A stretch of 16,103 nucleotides of DNA from Bacillota bacterium (GCA_023389295.1 JAEWEO010000309.1:1-16103), one strand, 5' to 3'. Shown: positions 5,589-13,354, counted from the first letter of the stretch. Notes: a model not told the origin generated them from the sequence alone. Numbers and translations: made by a program.

Positions 5589-8500
5589 TGCCAAGAAACG
5601 AAGCAATCAAAAAAGTATTAGTTATTGGATCTGGTCCAATTATCATTGGTCAGGCAGCAGAGTTTGATTATGCTGGAACACAGGCCTGTAGATCACTAAA
5701 AGAAGAGGGCGTATGTGTTGTACTAGTAAATTCCAATCCGGCTACTATTATGACGGATAAAGAAATTGCAGATATAGTTTATATTGAACCTTTGACCGTT
5801 GAATTTGTAAAGCAAATAATATTAAAGGAAAAACCCGATAGTGTACTTCCTACTCTTGGAGGTCAAGCAGCTCTTAATATTGCTATGGAGCTGGAGGAAT
5901 CGGGCTTTCTTTACGAAAATGATGTTAAGTTAATTGGAACTACCTCAGAAACAATAAAAAAAGCAGAAGATCGTTTGGAATTTAAAAGGACAATGGAGAA
6001 GATAAACGAGCCCTGTGCGCCTAGTGAAGTAGTTACCTCTGTTAAGGCTGCAATCTCATTTGCGGATAAGAACGGGTACCCTGTAGTAGTACGTCCTGCA
6101 TATACAATGGGAGGAAGCGGAGGTGGTATTGCAGCCACACAAGAAGAATTAGAGGATATCTGTTCAAATGGTCTTCGCTTAAGTCGTGTGGGACAGTGTT
6201 TGATAGAACGCTCCATTGCTGGATGGAAGGAAATTGAATACGAAGTAATGCGAGATAGTGCAGGCAATTGTATAACAGTCTGTAATATGGAAAATATTGA
6301 CCCGGTTGGCGTTCATACCGGCGACAGCATCGTTGTAGCGCCTTCCCAGACTCTTGGAGATAAAGAATATCAGATGTTACGTAGTGCATCCTTAAATATT
6401 ATTACCGAACTTGGTATTACGGGAGGGTGTAATGTTCAATATGCTCTTCATCCCGATACCTTTGAATACTGTGTAATTGAAGTAAATCCTAGAGTTAGTC
6501 GTTCCTCAGCATTGGCTTCAAAGGCAACAGGATATCCCATTGCCAAGGTTGCAGCAAAGATTGCCCTTGGCTATCATCTTGATGAGATACAAAATGCTGT
6601 AACCAAGAAAACCTACGCAAGCTTTGAGCCAACACTAGATTATGTAGTTGTTAAAATACCAAAATGGCCTTTTGATAAATTTGTTACAGCAAAAAGACAA
6701 CTTACAACACAGATGAAAGCAACCGGAGAGGTAATGGCAATTAGTACTAATTTCGAGGCAGCCTTAATGAAGGCAATACGATCCTTGGAACAAAATATTG
6801 ATAGCCTAAGAGTTGGCACATATCATACCATGAAGATTGAAGAGATTACACAGGAACTATATAAGGTAGATGACAGAAGACTGTTTGTAATAGCAGAAGC
6901 AATTCGTAAAGGAATTTCAATGGACGATATTCATTCGATTACAAAGATTGACCTTTGGTTTCTTGATAAAATAGCAAGGTTGGTTGAACTAGAGAAGGAA
7001 ATGGAAACAAAGCCTCTAACACAGGAACTCTTAATGAAGGCGAAAAAGTACGGATATCCGGACCGAGTAATTGCAGAGCTTACGAAAAAAAATGCTGAAG
7101 AAATCAAAAAGTTAAGAAAACAGTATGGTATTGTTGCGGCTTATAAGATGGTAGATACTTGTGCAGCAGAATTTGATGCGGCTACACCCTATTACTATTC
7201 AACCTTCGGAAGTATCAATGAAGTGGAGGAGACGACAGGAAGAAAGAAGATTATGGTACTGGGATCCGGCCCTATCCGCATAGGCCAGGGTATTGAGTTT
7301 GACTATTGCTCTGTGCATAGTGTATGGGCTCTATCAGAGTGTGGCTGTGAGACGATTATTGTTAATAATAATCCGGAAACAGTAAGTACAGACTTTGACA
7401 TTGCTGACAAATTATACTTTGAACCTCTAACACCGGAGGATGTTGAAAACATTGTAGATTTGGAAAAGCCGGATGGTGCAGTCGTGCAGTTTGGAGGTCA
7501 GACTGCAATTAAATTAACGGAAGCTCTTTTAAAGATGGGTGTTCCCATTCTTGGAACCTCAGCAGCTGATGTTGATGCAGCAGAGGATAGAGAATTATTT
7601 GACCAAATCCTTGAAAAATGTGGTATTCCAAGACCGGCTGGTAAGACTGTATTTACAACAGAGCAGGCGATAGAGACAGCCAATGAACTTGGGTATCCTG
7701 TATTAGTACGTCCCTCCTATGTACTCGGTGGTCAGGGAATGCAAATAGCAATTTGTGATCAAGATATCAAAGAATTTATGGATATCATCAATCAAACAGT
7801 TCAGGAACATCCCATTCTGATAGATAAATACTTGATGGGTAAAGAGGTAGAAGTGGATGCAGTCTGTGATGGGGAGGATATTTTAATACCGGGAATTATG
7901 GAACACATAGAAAGAGCCGGTATTCACTCCGGTGACAGTATTTCTGTCTATCCTACGCAAAATATCAGTAAAAAAGTAAAGGAAGCTATCGTAGATTATA
8001 CAAAGAAGCTAGCCAACTCTCTACATGTTATAGGATTAATAAATATACAATTTATTGTATATGGAGATCAAGTTTATGTTATAGAAGTAAATCCTCGCTC
8101 CAGCCGAACAGTACCCTATATCAGTAAGGTTACATCGTTACCAATTGTCGACATTGCGACGAAGGTAATTCTTGGGGAGACGATTAAGTCCCTTGGGTAT
8201 ACTCCGGGTTTGTGGCCGGAATCTGATTATATTGCCATTAAGATGCCGGTATTCTCCTTTGAAAAGCTTCGTGGTGCTGAGACCAGTCTTGGGCCAGAGA
8301 TGAAATCCACCGGGGAATGCCTTGGAATAGCCAAAACCTATCATGAAGCTTTATATAAAGCATTTCTTGGAGCAGGCATTAATCTTCCAAAGTATAAGAA
8401 AGTAATTATGACTGTAAAGAATTCTGATAAAGAAGAAGCGGTTGAATTAGGTAGAAGATTAATAGCTCTTGGATATGAGATCCTTGCAACTGAAGGAACA

Positions 8501-8782
8501 GCAGTAGTTTTGGACGCTCATGGTGTACCTGCAACAAAAATCCGTAAGATTGATCAGGATCACCCCAACATACTTGATTTCATAATGAGCCATGAGATTG
8601 ATATGGTGATCAATACTCCTACTCATGGAAGAGATAAAGCAAGAGATGGATTTTTGATCAGACGTAATGCCATTGAGACAGGAGTTACTTGCTTTACTTC
8701 CCTAGATACAGCGGCAGCACTACTGACCAGTATGGAAAACTCCAATGAGGAAATTACGCTAGTTGATGTTGCTAAGATATAA
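5588..8782 (+). CDS. carB: Carbamoyl-phosphate synthase large subunit
   Basis: This 1064-residue enzyme makes carbamoyl phosphate from bicarbonate, ammonia and two ATP. The two homologous halves are both visible: the carboxyphosphate half (1-400) with GSGPIIIGQAAEFDYAG, PTLGGQAALN, MGGSGGGIA and EVNPRVSRSSALASKATGYP; a helical oligomerisation region (400-545); and the carbamoyl-phosphate half (555-930) with GSGPIRIGQGIEFDYCS, QFGGQTAIKL, YVLGGQGMQIA and EVNPRSSRTVPYISK. The C-terminal MGS-like allosteric domain (935-1060) has ATEGTA, IRKI and VINTPTHGR, which correspond to effector-binding positions of the E. coli enzyme. It may therefore respond to nucleotides, though the ligand cannot be told from sequence. 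It overlaps carA by one base, with GGAGG inside the carA end. It is full length and unbroken. Confidence 0.97.
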   Translation: MPRNEAIKKVLVIGSGPIIIGQAAEFDYAGTQACRSLKEEGVCVVLVNSNPATIMTDKEIADIVYIEPLTVEFVKQIILKEKPDSVLPTLGGQAALNIAMELEESGFLYENDVKLIGTTSETIKKAEDRLEFKRTMEKINEPCAPSEVVTSVKAAISFADKNGYPVVVRPAYTMGGSGGGIAATQEELEDICSNGLRLSRVGQCLIERSIAGWKEIEYEVMRDSAGNCITVCNMENIDPVGVHTGDSIVVAPSQTLGDKEYQMLRSASLNIITELGITGGCNVQYALHPDTFEYCVIEVNPRVSRSSALASKATGYPIAKVAAKIALGYHLDEIQNAVTKKTYASFEPTLDYVVVKIPKWPFDKFVTAKRQLTTQMKATGEVMAISTNFEAALMKAIRSLEQNIDSLRVGTYHTMKIEEITQELYKVDDRRLFVIAEAIRKGISMDDIHSITKIDLWFLDKIARLVELEKEMETKPLTQELLMKAKKYGYPDRVIAELTKKNAEEIKKLRKQYGIVAAYKMVDTCAAEFDAATPYYYSTFGSINEVEETTGRKKIMVLGSGPIRIGQGIEFDYCSVHSVWALSECGCETIIVNNNPETVSTDFDIADKLYFEPLTPEDVENIVDLEKPDGAVVQFGGQTAIKLTEALLKMGVPILGTSAADVDAAEDRELFDQILEKCGIPRPAGKTVFTTEQAIETANELGYPVLVRPSYVLGGQGMQIAICDQDIKEFMDIINQTVQEHPILIDKYLMGKEVEVDAVCDGEDILIPGIMEHIERAGIHSGDSISVYPTQNISKKVKEAIVDYTKKLANSLHVIGLINIQFIVYGDQVYVIEVNPRSSRTVPYISKVTSLPIVDIATKVILGETIKSLGYTPGLWPESDYIAIKMPVFSFEKLRGAETSLGPEMKSTGECLGIAKTYHEALYKAFLGAGINLPKYKKVIMTVKNSDKEEAVELGRRLIALGYEILATEGTAVVLDAHGVPATKIRKIDQDHPNILDFIMSHEIDMVINTPTHGRDKARDGFLIRRNAIETGVTCFTSLDTAAALLTSMENSNEEITLVDVAKI

Positions 8783-8792
8783 AGTAAGGTTT

Positions 8793-8838
8793 GAAATGAC
8801 CACATACCTATCCATTTGGATAGGTATGTGGTCATTTC
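8793..8838. terminator. Long perfect hairpin between carB and the convergent VOC gene
   Basis: A 21-bp perfect stem (8793-8813 with 8818-8838) encloses the loop ATTT. It begins with GAAATGACCAC and ends with GTGGTCATTTC. It lacks a long T tract, but GAAA and TTTC at the stem ends plus its position 10 nt after carB suggest a bidirectional terminator for convergent genes. Confidence 0.7.
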
Positions 8839-8845
8839 TTCATAC

Positions 8846-8872
8846 ACGATTCATAAAATGTCTGCGAAGCTG
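8846..8872. repeat. Short dispersed repeat, copy 1
   Basis: ACGATTCATAAAATGTCTGC and the next 7 bases match a second copy at 13240-13266 in about 24 of 27 positions, including an exact ATGTCTGCGAAG. Both copies lie just downstream of a terminator hairpin. This copy is flanked by ATTCATAA (8849-8856) and TTATGAAT (8877-8884), which could form a stem around it. Confidence 0.6.
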
Positions 8873-8920
8873 ATAGTTATGAATTATAATTACTATTAAT
8901 AAATTACCATTGTGATAAAA

Positions 8921-9292
8921 TTACTTTTTGGCAGGGACTACTTCCAACCAGTAGCCATCGGGATCACTAATGAAATAAATACCCATAGCTGGGTTTTCAA
9001 AGCAAATACAATTCATTTCTTTATGTTTTTGATAGGCTGCCTCAAAATCTTCTGTTTCAAAAGCGAGATGAAACTCATTATCTCCTAAATTATATGGGCG
9101 ATCCCAATCTCTGAGCCAGGTTAACTCTAACAGATGATTTGTAATCCCATCGCCTAAGTACACAATGATAAAATCACCGGATTCTGGAGTAATGCGTCTG
9201 GTTTCTTTTAATCCTAGAGCTTCCTCGTAGAATTTCAGAGATCGATCTAGATCAAATACATTATAATTGTTATGTGCAAATTTAAAATTCAA
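8921..9292 (-). CDS. VOC-family protein, probable glyoxalase I (lactoylglutathione lyase)
   Basis: This 123-residue, single-module vicinal oxygen chelate protein resembles bacterial glyoxalase I, which converts the thiol hemithioacetal of methylglyoxal to a lactoyl thioester. By alignment with E. coli GloA, all four metal ligands are present: His7 (FAHNN), Glu56 (LLELTW), His75 (EFHLAF) and Glu117 (WLEVVP). DPDGY near the end is also typical. It is slightly shorter than GloA (135 aa). Clostridia usually lack glutathione, so another thiol or substrate is possible. The start is TTG at 9292: AGAGAGG sits about 8 nt upstream, no ATG is in frame nearby, and the family N-terminus begins just here. 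It is transcribed alone and converges on carB. Confidence 0.82.
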   Translation of the reverse strand: MNFKFAHNNYNVFDLDRSLKFYEEALGLKETRRITPESGDFIIVYLGDGITNHLLELTWLRDWDRPYNLGDNEFHLAFETEDFEAAYQKHKEMNCICFENPAMGIYFISDPDGYWLEVVPAKK

Positions 9293-9324
9293 TTCAACTA
9301 CCTCTCTTTCTTAGTAATAACTTT

Positions 9325-9353
9325 ATTATATACTATTTGCTTCGTTATTAAAA
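9325..9353 (-). promoter_or_regulatory. Putative promoter of the VOC gene
   Basis: On the minus strand TATAAT (9330-9325) follows a weak -35 TTTTAA (9353-9348) with 17 nt between. The start codon is about 30 nt downstream. The -10 is perfect; the -35 is poor. Confidence 0.45.
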
Positions 9354-9370
9354 TGTTTATATATTAAAAG

Positions 9371-9414
9371 GGAGCTTTTGCTTCTAGCTTAACCGGCTAT
9401 TTTGCAAAAACTCC
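9371..9414 (-). terminator. Terminator of the Ig-like protein gene
   Basis: A nested stem-loop pairs GGAG with CTCC, TTTTGC with GCAAAA and TAGC with GCTA around a 7-nt loop. On the minus strand it is followed by CTTTTAATA, a modest T tract. It lies about 90 nt after the stop codon at 9507 and before the VOC promoter, which separates the two genes. Confidence 0.6.
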
Positions 9415-9506
9415 AATATTTATGTCTGTATACTTATACATTTGTCTTATGCGTTGTGTTTGTCATCACTTTTAATCTTAGTTACCAGAAATTACTCCTA
9501 AACAAT

Positions 9507-10358
9507 TTAATTCTTTGCAAGATCTGCTTCTCTTGTACTACGCAGTTTTGCAAGATTAAATTTTTCATCTAAGAAACTATCCAGACTATTTACCACTGAT
9601 GTCTGAGAAGACGCAGAGTATTTCCCATTAAAGAAATCATCAAGCGCTTTCACTAAGTCGTCTTCCGGAATATAATCCAACTCAGGATGATCTTTAAAGT
9701 AAGCTTCCACTAGAGGAGCATCATCTTTGCTGGTTACAATTACGGTACAACGGGAATTTTTACGAGTTCCATCAACATTGGAAGCGTCAATTTCAGCAAA
9801 TAAATAGGTAAGACCTACTTTCTTTGCAGTAACGCGACCACCGGTGCTAACATAGGCAATGGTGGGATCATTGCTGGAAAATCTCGCAGCTTCTACTGTA
9901 TTACTCGGTTTTAAAATAACAGTAAGGAAATCAGTTTTATCAAGTCCAAGTACAATTCTTGATCTGGTTAACTTAACGCTAAAAGCCGGTAAACCTACAG
10001 TAACATCGCAGGTTAAATTAGTTATAGAGGCTCCATCTTTGATGGTAGCTGTTACGACGGTGGAACCAACCTTATTTGCAGTTATGGTGCCGTCAGAACT
10101 TACAGAAGCAATTTCCTGATCGTCGGATTTAAAGACTATTTTTGCATTCTCGTTAGTGTTGTACACTTTCAATGTAAATGATTTGCCTTTTACTAATGTA
10201 ATGCTTTTTAAATTTAAACGATATCCGTCATTCTTCTCTGTATCAATACTAGCCGCCTGTGCCGTATTCGGATTTAAATAATGATACGGAAACACGAAAG
10301 TTAGTAAGAGAAGTAAGCCAAAGGATATAAAGCATTTACACAATAATTTTCTTTTCAT
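9507..10358 (-). CDS. Secreted protein with two bacterial Ig-like (Big_2) domains
   Basis: This 283-residue protein starts with a typical signal peptide (MKRKLL, hydrophobic core to residue 23, likely cleavage after NTAQA at 35). Two Ig-like repeats follow: 46-121 (ITLVKGKSFTLKV, then SDDQEIASVSSDGTITANKVGSTVVTA) and 124-210 (RIVLGLDKTDFLTV, then SNDPTIAYVSTGGRVTAKKVG). Both contain the Big_2 signature of a residue pair such as IASV or IAYV, then G-x-(I/V)TA-x-KVG. Residues 211-283 are acidic and predicted helical, without cysteine, and I do not recognise them. No anchor such as LPXTG, SLH repeats or a second membrane segment is seen, so it is probably released or bound to the wall through its domains. 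The partner is unknown. Start ATG 10358 follows GGAGGAAT. Confidence 0.8.
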   Translation of the reverse strand: MKRKLLCKCFISFGLLLLLTFVFPYHYLNPNTAQAASIDTEKNDGYRLNLKSITLVKGKSFTLKVYNTNENAKIVFKSDDQEIASVSSDGTITANKVGSTVVTATIKDGASITNLTCDVTVGLPAFSVKLTRSRIVLGLDKTDFLTVILKPSNTVEAARFSSNDPTIAYVSTGGRVTAKKVGLTYLFAEIDASNVDGTRKNSRCTVIVTSKDDAPLVEAYFKDHPELDYIPEDDLVKALDDFFNGKYSASSQTSVVNSLDSFLDEKFNLAKLRSTREADLAKN

Positions 10359-10544
10359 GGCTATTCCTCCGAGTTCTGGAAATCCCTTGTCACATCCTAT
10401 CTATCTCCTATAGAATAACACTTGTTTTTGTCAGAAAAGTGTCATAATGTAAAATTTTATATAATAAATTCTTAATATATTCCATTTTCATAACCTATTT
10501 TATCCAAGATCAACTATTTTATACCCAGAATGCACTGCAATTTT

Positions 10545-10573
10545 TTGAAGGGAGGAAACGTAAAGTATATAAT
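10545..10573 (+). promoter_or_regulatory. Distal putative promoter of the two-component operon
   Basis: TTGAAG (10545-10550), 17 nt and TATAAT (10568-10573) lie about 160 nt before the response regulator. The phased direct repeats lie just downstream of this promoter, so a bound regulator could block it while activating the proximal one. Confidence 0.5.
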
Positions 10574-10579
10574 ATAGGA

Positions 10580-10634
10580 AGTCATAATTCTGACATTTTT
10601 CTTACATTTTGCTATTGATAAGTTTTACTACTTG
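10580..10634 (+). promoter_or_regulatory. 11-bp-phased direct repeats, possible response-regulator box
   Basis: Successive 11-bp units AGTCATAATTC, TGACATTTTTC, TTACATTTTGC, TATTGATAAGT and TTTACTACTTG share a T-x-A-C/T-A/T core, clearest in the middle two (TGACATTTT and TTACATTTT). OmpR/PhoB-family dimers bind 11-bp direct repeats, and the block ends at the -35 box of the proximal promoter, the usual position for activation. Autoregulation by the gene downstream is inferred. Confidence 0.45.
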
Positions 10635-10661
10635 TTTTCACGCTTACTTTTCATATATAAT
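10632..10661 (+). promoter_or_regulatory. Proximal promoter of the two-component operon
   Basis: TTGTTT (10632-10637), 18 nt and a perfect TATAAT (10656-10661) give a leader of about 70 nt before the start at 10736. The non-consensus -35 fits a promoter helped by an activator. Confidence 0.6.
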
Positions 10662-10735
10662 GTAGAAGATTGATTTGGTTCTAGTTATACGCGCAAAAGA
10701 TAAACGGGAAAAGAAGTATGAAGGGAGATTTGAGG

Positions 10736-11431
10736 ATGCAGCATATATTAATCGCTGATGATAATCGTGATATTACGGACATTTTATCTACTTACTCCAG
10801 AATGGAAGGCTTTGAACCGGTTGTAGCGGGAGACGGAGAAGAAGCAATCAAAATGTTTACAGAGTACAACCCTGATGTGGTATTGTTGGATGTAATGATG
10901 CCAAAGGAAGATGGTTATGAGGTTTGCAGGAAGATAAGAAGCAAATCCAATGTACCGGTCATTCTGATTACTGCTAGAGGAGAAGATTTTGATAAAATAA
11001 TGGGACTTGATATTGGTGCAGATGATTATATCGTAAAACCATTTAGCCCAAGAGAAGTGATGGCAAGAGTAAGAGCGGTAATGAGAAGAATGACAAAATC
11101 AGAGAAAGAAACAGTCTCTGGAAATCTTCTTTCCATTAGTAATCTTGAGATTAATCTTGATGAATATACCTTACATATTGGTGGGAATAAGATTTCTCTT
11201 ACCAAGAAAGAGATAGAAACTATGTGGACCTTAGCGTCTAACCCCAACAAAGTATTTACTAGGGATAATTTATTAGACAGCTTATGGGGATTTGATTACT
11301 TCGGAGATAGTCGTACCGTCGATTCACATATTAAACGCCTTCGCTCGAAACTTGATAGCGTAGAACATCCCTCCTGGATGATTAAAACAATATGGGGTGT
11401 GGGTTATAAATTTGAAATAGAAGAAAAGTAG
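10736..11431 (+). CDS. OmpR/PhoB-family response regulator
   Basis: This 231-residue DNA-binding regulator is the cytoplasmic partner of the kinase downstream. The receiver domain (1-118) has the acidic pair Asp8-Asp9, phosphorylation site Asp52 in VLLDVMMPKEDG, Thr79 (LITAR) and Lys101 (VKPFSP), so all switch residues are present. The winged-helix DNA-binding domain (130-228) has the family motifs LTKKEIETMWTLASN, VFTRDNLLDSLWG, RTVDSHIKRLRSKL and IKTIWGVGYKF. I chose ATG 10736 because AAGGGAG lies 8 nt upstream; an in-frame ATG at 10718 would add six residues (MKGDLR) with a poorer site. The kinase starts 9 nt after the stop. The layout resembles PhoP/PhoR-type systems, but the signal cannot be named from sequence. 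Confidence 0.93.
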   Translation: MQHILIADDNRDITDILSTYSRMEGFEPVVAGDGEEAIKMFTEYNPDVVLLDVMMPKEDGYEVCRKIRSKSNVPVILITARGEDFDKIMGLDIGADDYIVKPFSPREVMARVRAVMRRMTKSEKETVSGNLLSISNLEINLDEYTLHIGGNKISLTKKEIETMWTLASNPNKVFTRDNLLDSLWGFDYFGDSRTVDSHIKRLRSKLDSVEHPSWMIKTIWGVGYKFEIEEK

Positions 11432-11440
11432 GGATTTCGA

Positions 11441-12922
11441 GTGGTGAAACAGGGCAAAGTTCGAATATATAATCGTTTGTTTTTTAAACTATACCGTAAT
11501 TATGCTATTATGCTATTAGTTACGGCGGTATTAATATGCCTTATTTTTATGAAGCTATATACCGATATGACCACAACAAACAGGAAAGAACAGCTGAAGG
11601 AACAAGCAAAAATAGTTAGTAATATGACAACGGAATATATTTTAAGCGGCAAAGCGGATTATTATTTGTCTAATATTGATTTCATTATGAAAGCAAATCA
11701 ATGGGATATTTTTATAGTTTCAAATCCCAATGCAAACAATCCCATGAGTACTAAAATGGAGATATCTACTTATACTGATTTTGAAGCTGACCCTTTACTG
11801 AAAGGTGATGTGGATATTCTGAAAAGTGCTTTCGATGGGACTATGATGCTTAGAGAAAAGTACGATGAAATGTATGAGAAACAGACAATTACTATAGGCT
11901 ACCCAATCATTGGTGTTGATAAATCAGAAGTTGTTGGTGCTGTACTTGTAAAGCAAATTATTGAAGATCAACCGGAAATTGTAACTAGCAGCTTGTCTTT
12001 GATTGTAATGAGTAGTGTGGCAGCGCTTGGAATTTCTTTTGTCATTATTATCATATTCGCAACGGAATTGTCTTTGCCAATTTCAAGAATACGTGTAACG
12101 GCATTAGAGTTGGCAGCAGGTAATTATCAAAGTAAGACGGCAATCGTCAGGGACGATGAGATTGGAGATCTTGCCAAGACAGTTGATATTCTATCGGACA
12201 AACTATTAGAAAATGATATTGAGCGTAAGAATCTGGATCAGATGAGAGTGGACTTTTTTGCAAATGTTTCCCATGAGCTAAGAACCCCAATCACAGTCAT
12301 TCGGGCATATACCGAAACCTTATCGGATGGTGTAGTTAAGGATGAACAAAAGGTGAACCAATATTATGAACGAATGCTATCAGAATGTAAATCTATGGAG
12401 CGCTTGGTTGGAGATTTACTTACATTATCAAAAATGCAAAATCCAGACTTTGCGATTGAAAAGGAACCGGTCAATCTACAGCAGGTATTTGATGATATCA
12501 TTCGTAGTGCAGGTACGATAGCTGAGAAGAAAAATATATCAATTGAGGTTATCAAAGAACACCCGACTTCAATGATACTAGGTGATTACGATCGTTTACG
12601 GCAAATGTTTATGGTAATACTTGACAATGCTATAAAGTTTTCTGAAGAAAATAAAAATGTACACATATTATTATCAGAGTCGGACAAAATAAAAGTATCA
12701 ATCAAAGATGAAGGAGTCGGAATTGAACCTTCAGACCTTGATAATATATTTGAAAAATTTTATAAATCAAATCTTCGCCATAATGCGAGTGGAACCGGTC
12801 TTGGTCTTGCTATAGCAAAGCAAATAGCGATCAAGCATAACGGAAGCATTGAAGTGGATTCAACCCCTGGAATTGGATCAGAATTTATATTTACATTTCC
12901 AACCTATGGGTCCCAAGCATAG
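11441..12922 (+). CDS. Membrane sensor histidine kinase
   Basis: This 493-residue kinase is the sensor for the preceding regulator. A short cytoplasmic N-terminus leads to TM1 (about 20-38), an extracytoplasmic sensor domain of about 145 residues (40-185), TM2 (186-208), a HAMP linker (207-260), the HisKA dimerisation domain with NVSHELRTPIT (phospho-acceptor His278), and an HATPase_c domain with N box DNAIKF (Asn396), G1 DEGVGIEP (423-430), F box FEKFYK (437-442) and G2 GTGLGLAIA (451-459). No PAS domain lies between HAMP and HisKA. The sensor domain is mixed alpha/beta in character and not assignable by eye. The likely start is GTG at 11441, with AGGG 7 nt upstream; the next codon is also GTG. 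No terminator is evident right after the stop. Confidence 0.92.
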   Translation: MVKQGKVRIYNRLFFKLYRNYAIMLLVTAVLICLIFMKLYTDMTTTNRKEQLKEQAKIVSNMTTEYILSGKADYYLSNIDFIMKANQWDIFIVSNPNANNPMSTKMEISTYTDFEADPLLKGDVDILKSAFDGTMMLREKYDEMYEKQTITIGYPIIGVDKSEVVGAVLVKQIIEDQPEIVTSSLSLIVMSSVAALGISFVIIIIFATELSLPISRIRVTALELAAGNYQSKTAIVRDDEIGDLAKTVDILSDKLLENDIERKNLDQMRVDFFANVSHELRTPITVIRAYTETLSDGVVKDEQKVNQYYERMLSECKSMERLVGDLLTLSKMQNPDFAIEKEPVNLQQVFDDIIRSAGTIAEKKNISIEVIKEHPTSMILGDYDRLRQMFMVILDNAIKFSEENKNVHILLSESDKIKVSIKDEGVGIEPSDLDNIFEKFYKSNLRHNASGTGLGLAIAKQIAIKHNGSIEVDSTPGIGSEFIFTFPTYGSQA

Positions 12923-12981
12923 AGGCAGGAATAATATTCTACCCCAGCTTGTACTTTCCAATCAAAAAAAAGATAAAAACC

Positions 12982-13010
12982 TTGAAAAATAGAAGATAAT
13001 AGATTATAAT
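12982..13010 (+). promoter_or_regulatory. Promoter of the 6S-like RNA gene
   Basis: TTGAAA (12982-12987), 17 nt and a perfect TATAAT (13005-13010) form a strong vegetative promoter pointing at the structured RNA, predicting a start near 13017. Confidence 0.7.
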
Positions 13011-13016
13011 AAAGTC

Positions 13017-13196
13017 AAGGAAATTCCTGAGATGTGCGACACTCTTGTTATTTTGAACCTACATGATGTAATACGGGATTCCTACATTCTTAAGTGGATG
13101 TCAAGCCGCCGTTTGCAGCGGAAGGCAGAAGCTTATGTGCGGTTACCCACCTAGCTTTGCTAGGAGTCAAAATACAAGAAACGGCATTTTGGGTAT
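13017..13196 (+). ncRNA. ssrS: Probable 6S RNA (RNA polymerase-binding regulator)
   Basis: The stretch has no ORF but folds as one long, interrupted rod of about 180 nt. The closing stem pairs CCTGAGATG (13026-13034) with CATTTTGGG (13185-13193), then CTTGTTATTTTGA (13044-13056) with TCAAAATACAAG (13167-13178). A central bubble follows, with a small hairpin CCTAGC-TTT-GCTAGG (13150-13164) on its 3' side. The terminal arm uses GTAA/TTAC, CTACAT/ATGTG and TAAG/CTTA, and ends in a GC-rich loop near 13105-13126. Rod, open centre and 3' bubble hairpin are the hallmark of 6S RNA, which mimics an open promoter and binds the housekeeping RNA polymerase. Its own promoter and terminator support an independent RNA gene. 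Alternatives (RNase P, tmRNA, SRP RNA) do not fit the motifs. The ends are approximate. Confidence 0.72.
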
Positions 13197-13209
13197 AACA
13201 CTAATGATA

Positions 13210-13234
13210 AAAGCGGCCCTTGGCCGCTTTTTTT
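13210..13234 (+). terminator. Intrinsic terminator of the 6S-like RNA gene
   Basis: AAAGCGGCC-CTT-GGCCGCTTT makes a 9-bp stem with a 3-nt loop, and the T run continues for seven bases (13228-13234). It is a textbook rho-independent terminator, 17 nt after the predicted RNA body. Confidence 0.93.
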
Positions 13235-13239
13235 GTTGT

Positions 13240-13266
13240 ACGATACATAATATGTCTGCGAAGTTG
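13240..13266. repeat. Short dispersed repeat, copy 2
   Basis: ACGATACATAATATGTCTGC and the next 7 bases match copy 1 at 8846-8872, with an exact shared ATGTCTGCGAAG. Like copy 1 it begins shortly after a terminator hairpin. Outside about 27 bp the two places are not alike. Confidence 0.6.
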
Positions 13267-13325
13267 TCAATTTTGGATATCTCCATATCATAAAAACATG
13301 AAAAACCACCAAATACATATTTTTC

Positions 13326-13354
13326 TTGTGTTTTTATAATAAGAAAAATATAAT
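13326..13354 (+). promoter_or_regulatory. Promoter of nadE
   Basis: TTGTGT (13326-13331), 17 nt and a perfect TATAAT (13349-13354) predict a start near 13361 and a leader of about 175 nt. The -35 overlaps one arm of a 9-bp inverted repeat, ATAAAAACA (13290-13298) and TGTTTTTAT (13329-13337), a possible operator. Confidence 0.6.

Larger units (their letters stand above)
9293..9506. other. Gap between VOC and Ig-like genes: promoter and terminator only
   Basis: Apart from the VOC promoter and the terminator hairpin of the Ig-like gene, this gap of 214 nt holds nothing I can name. Confidence 0.5.
10359..10717. other. Divergent intergenic region, Ig-like gene and two-component operon
   Basis: This 359-nt AT-rich region separates divergent genes. 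The right half holds the two regulator promoters and the phased repeats. Near the Ig-like gene, ACACTT (10418-10423) and AAGTGT (10437-10442) form a 6-bp inverted repeat that could be an operator. I find no convincing promoter for the Ig-like gene; CTGACA-N16-TATAGG on the minus strand is only a weak candidate. Confidence 0.4.

Noticed and set aside
10718..10735. Earlier ATG for the response regulator
   Set aside because: The six extra residues are not typical of the receiver fold start, and the ribosome binding site AAGGGAG suits the ATG at 10736.
12923..12981. Terminator for the histidine kinase operon
   Set aside because: Only a short GGAATA/ATTCT pairing is present with no T run, so I do not call one.
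13290..13337. 9-bp inverted repeat ATAAAAACA/TGTTTTTAT as a terminator
   Set aside because: It is AT-only apart from one C-G pair, with a 30-nt loop, and overlaps the nadE promoter; at most it is a weak operator.
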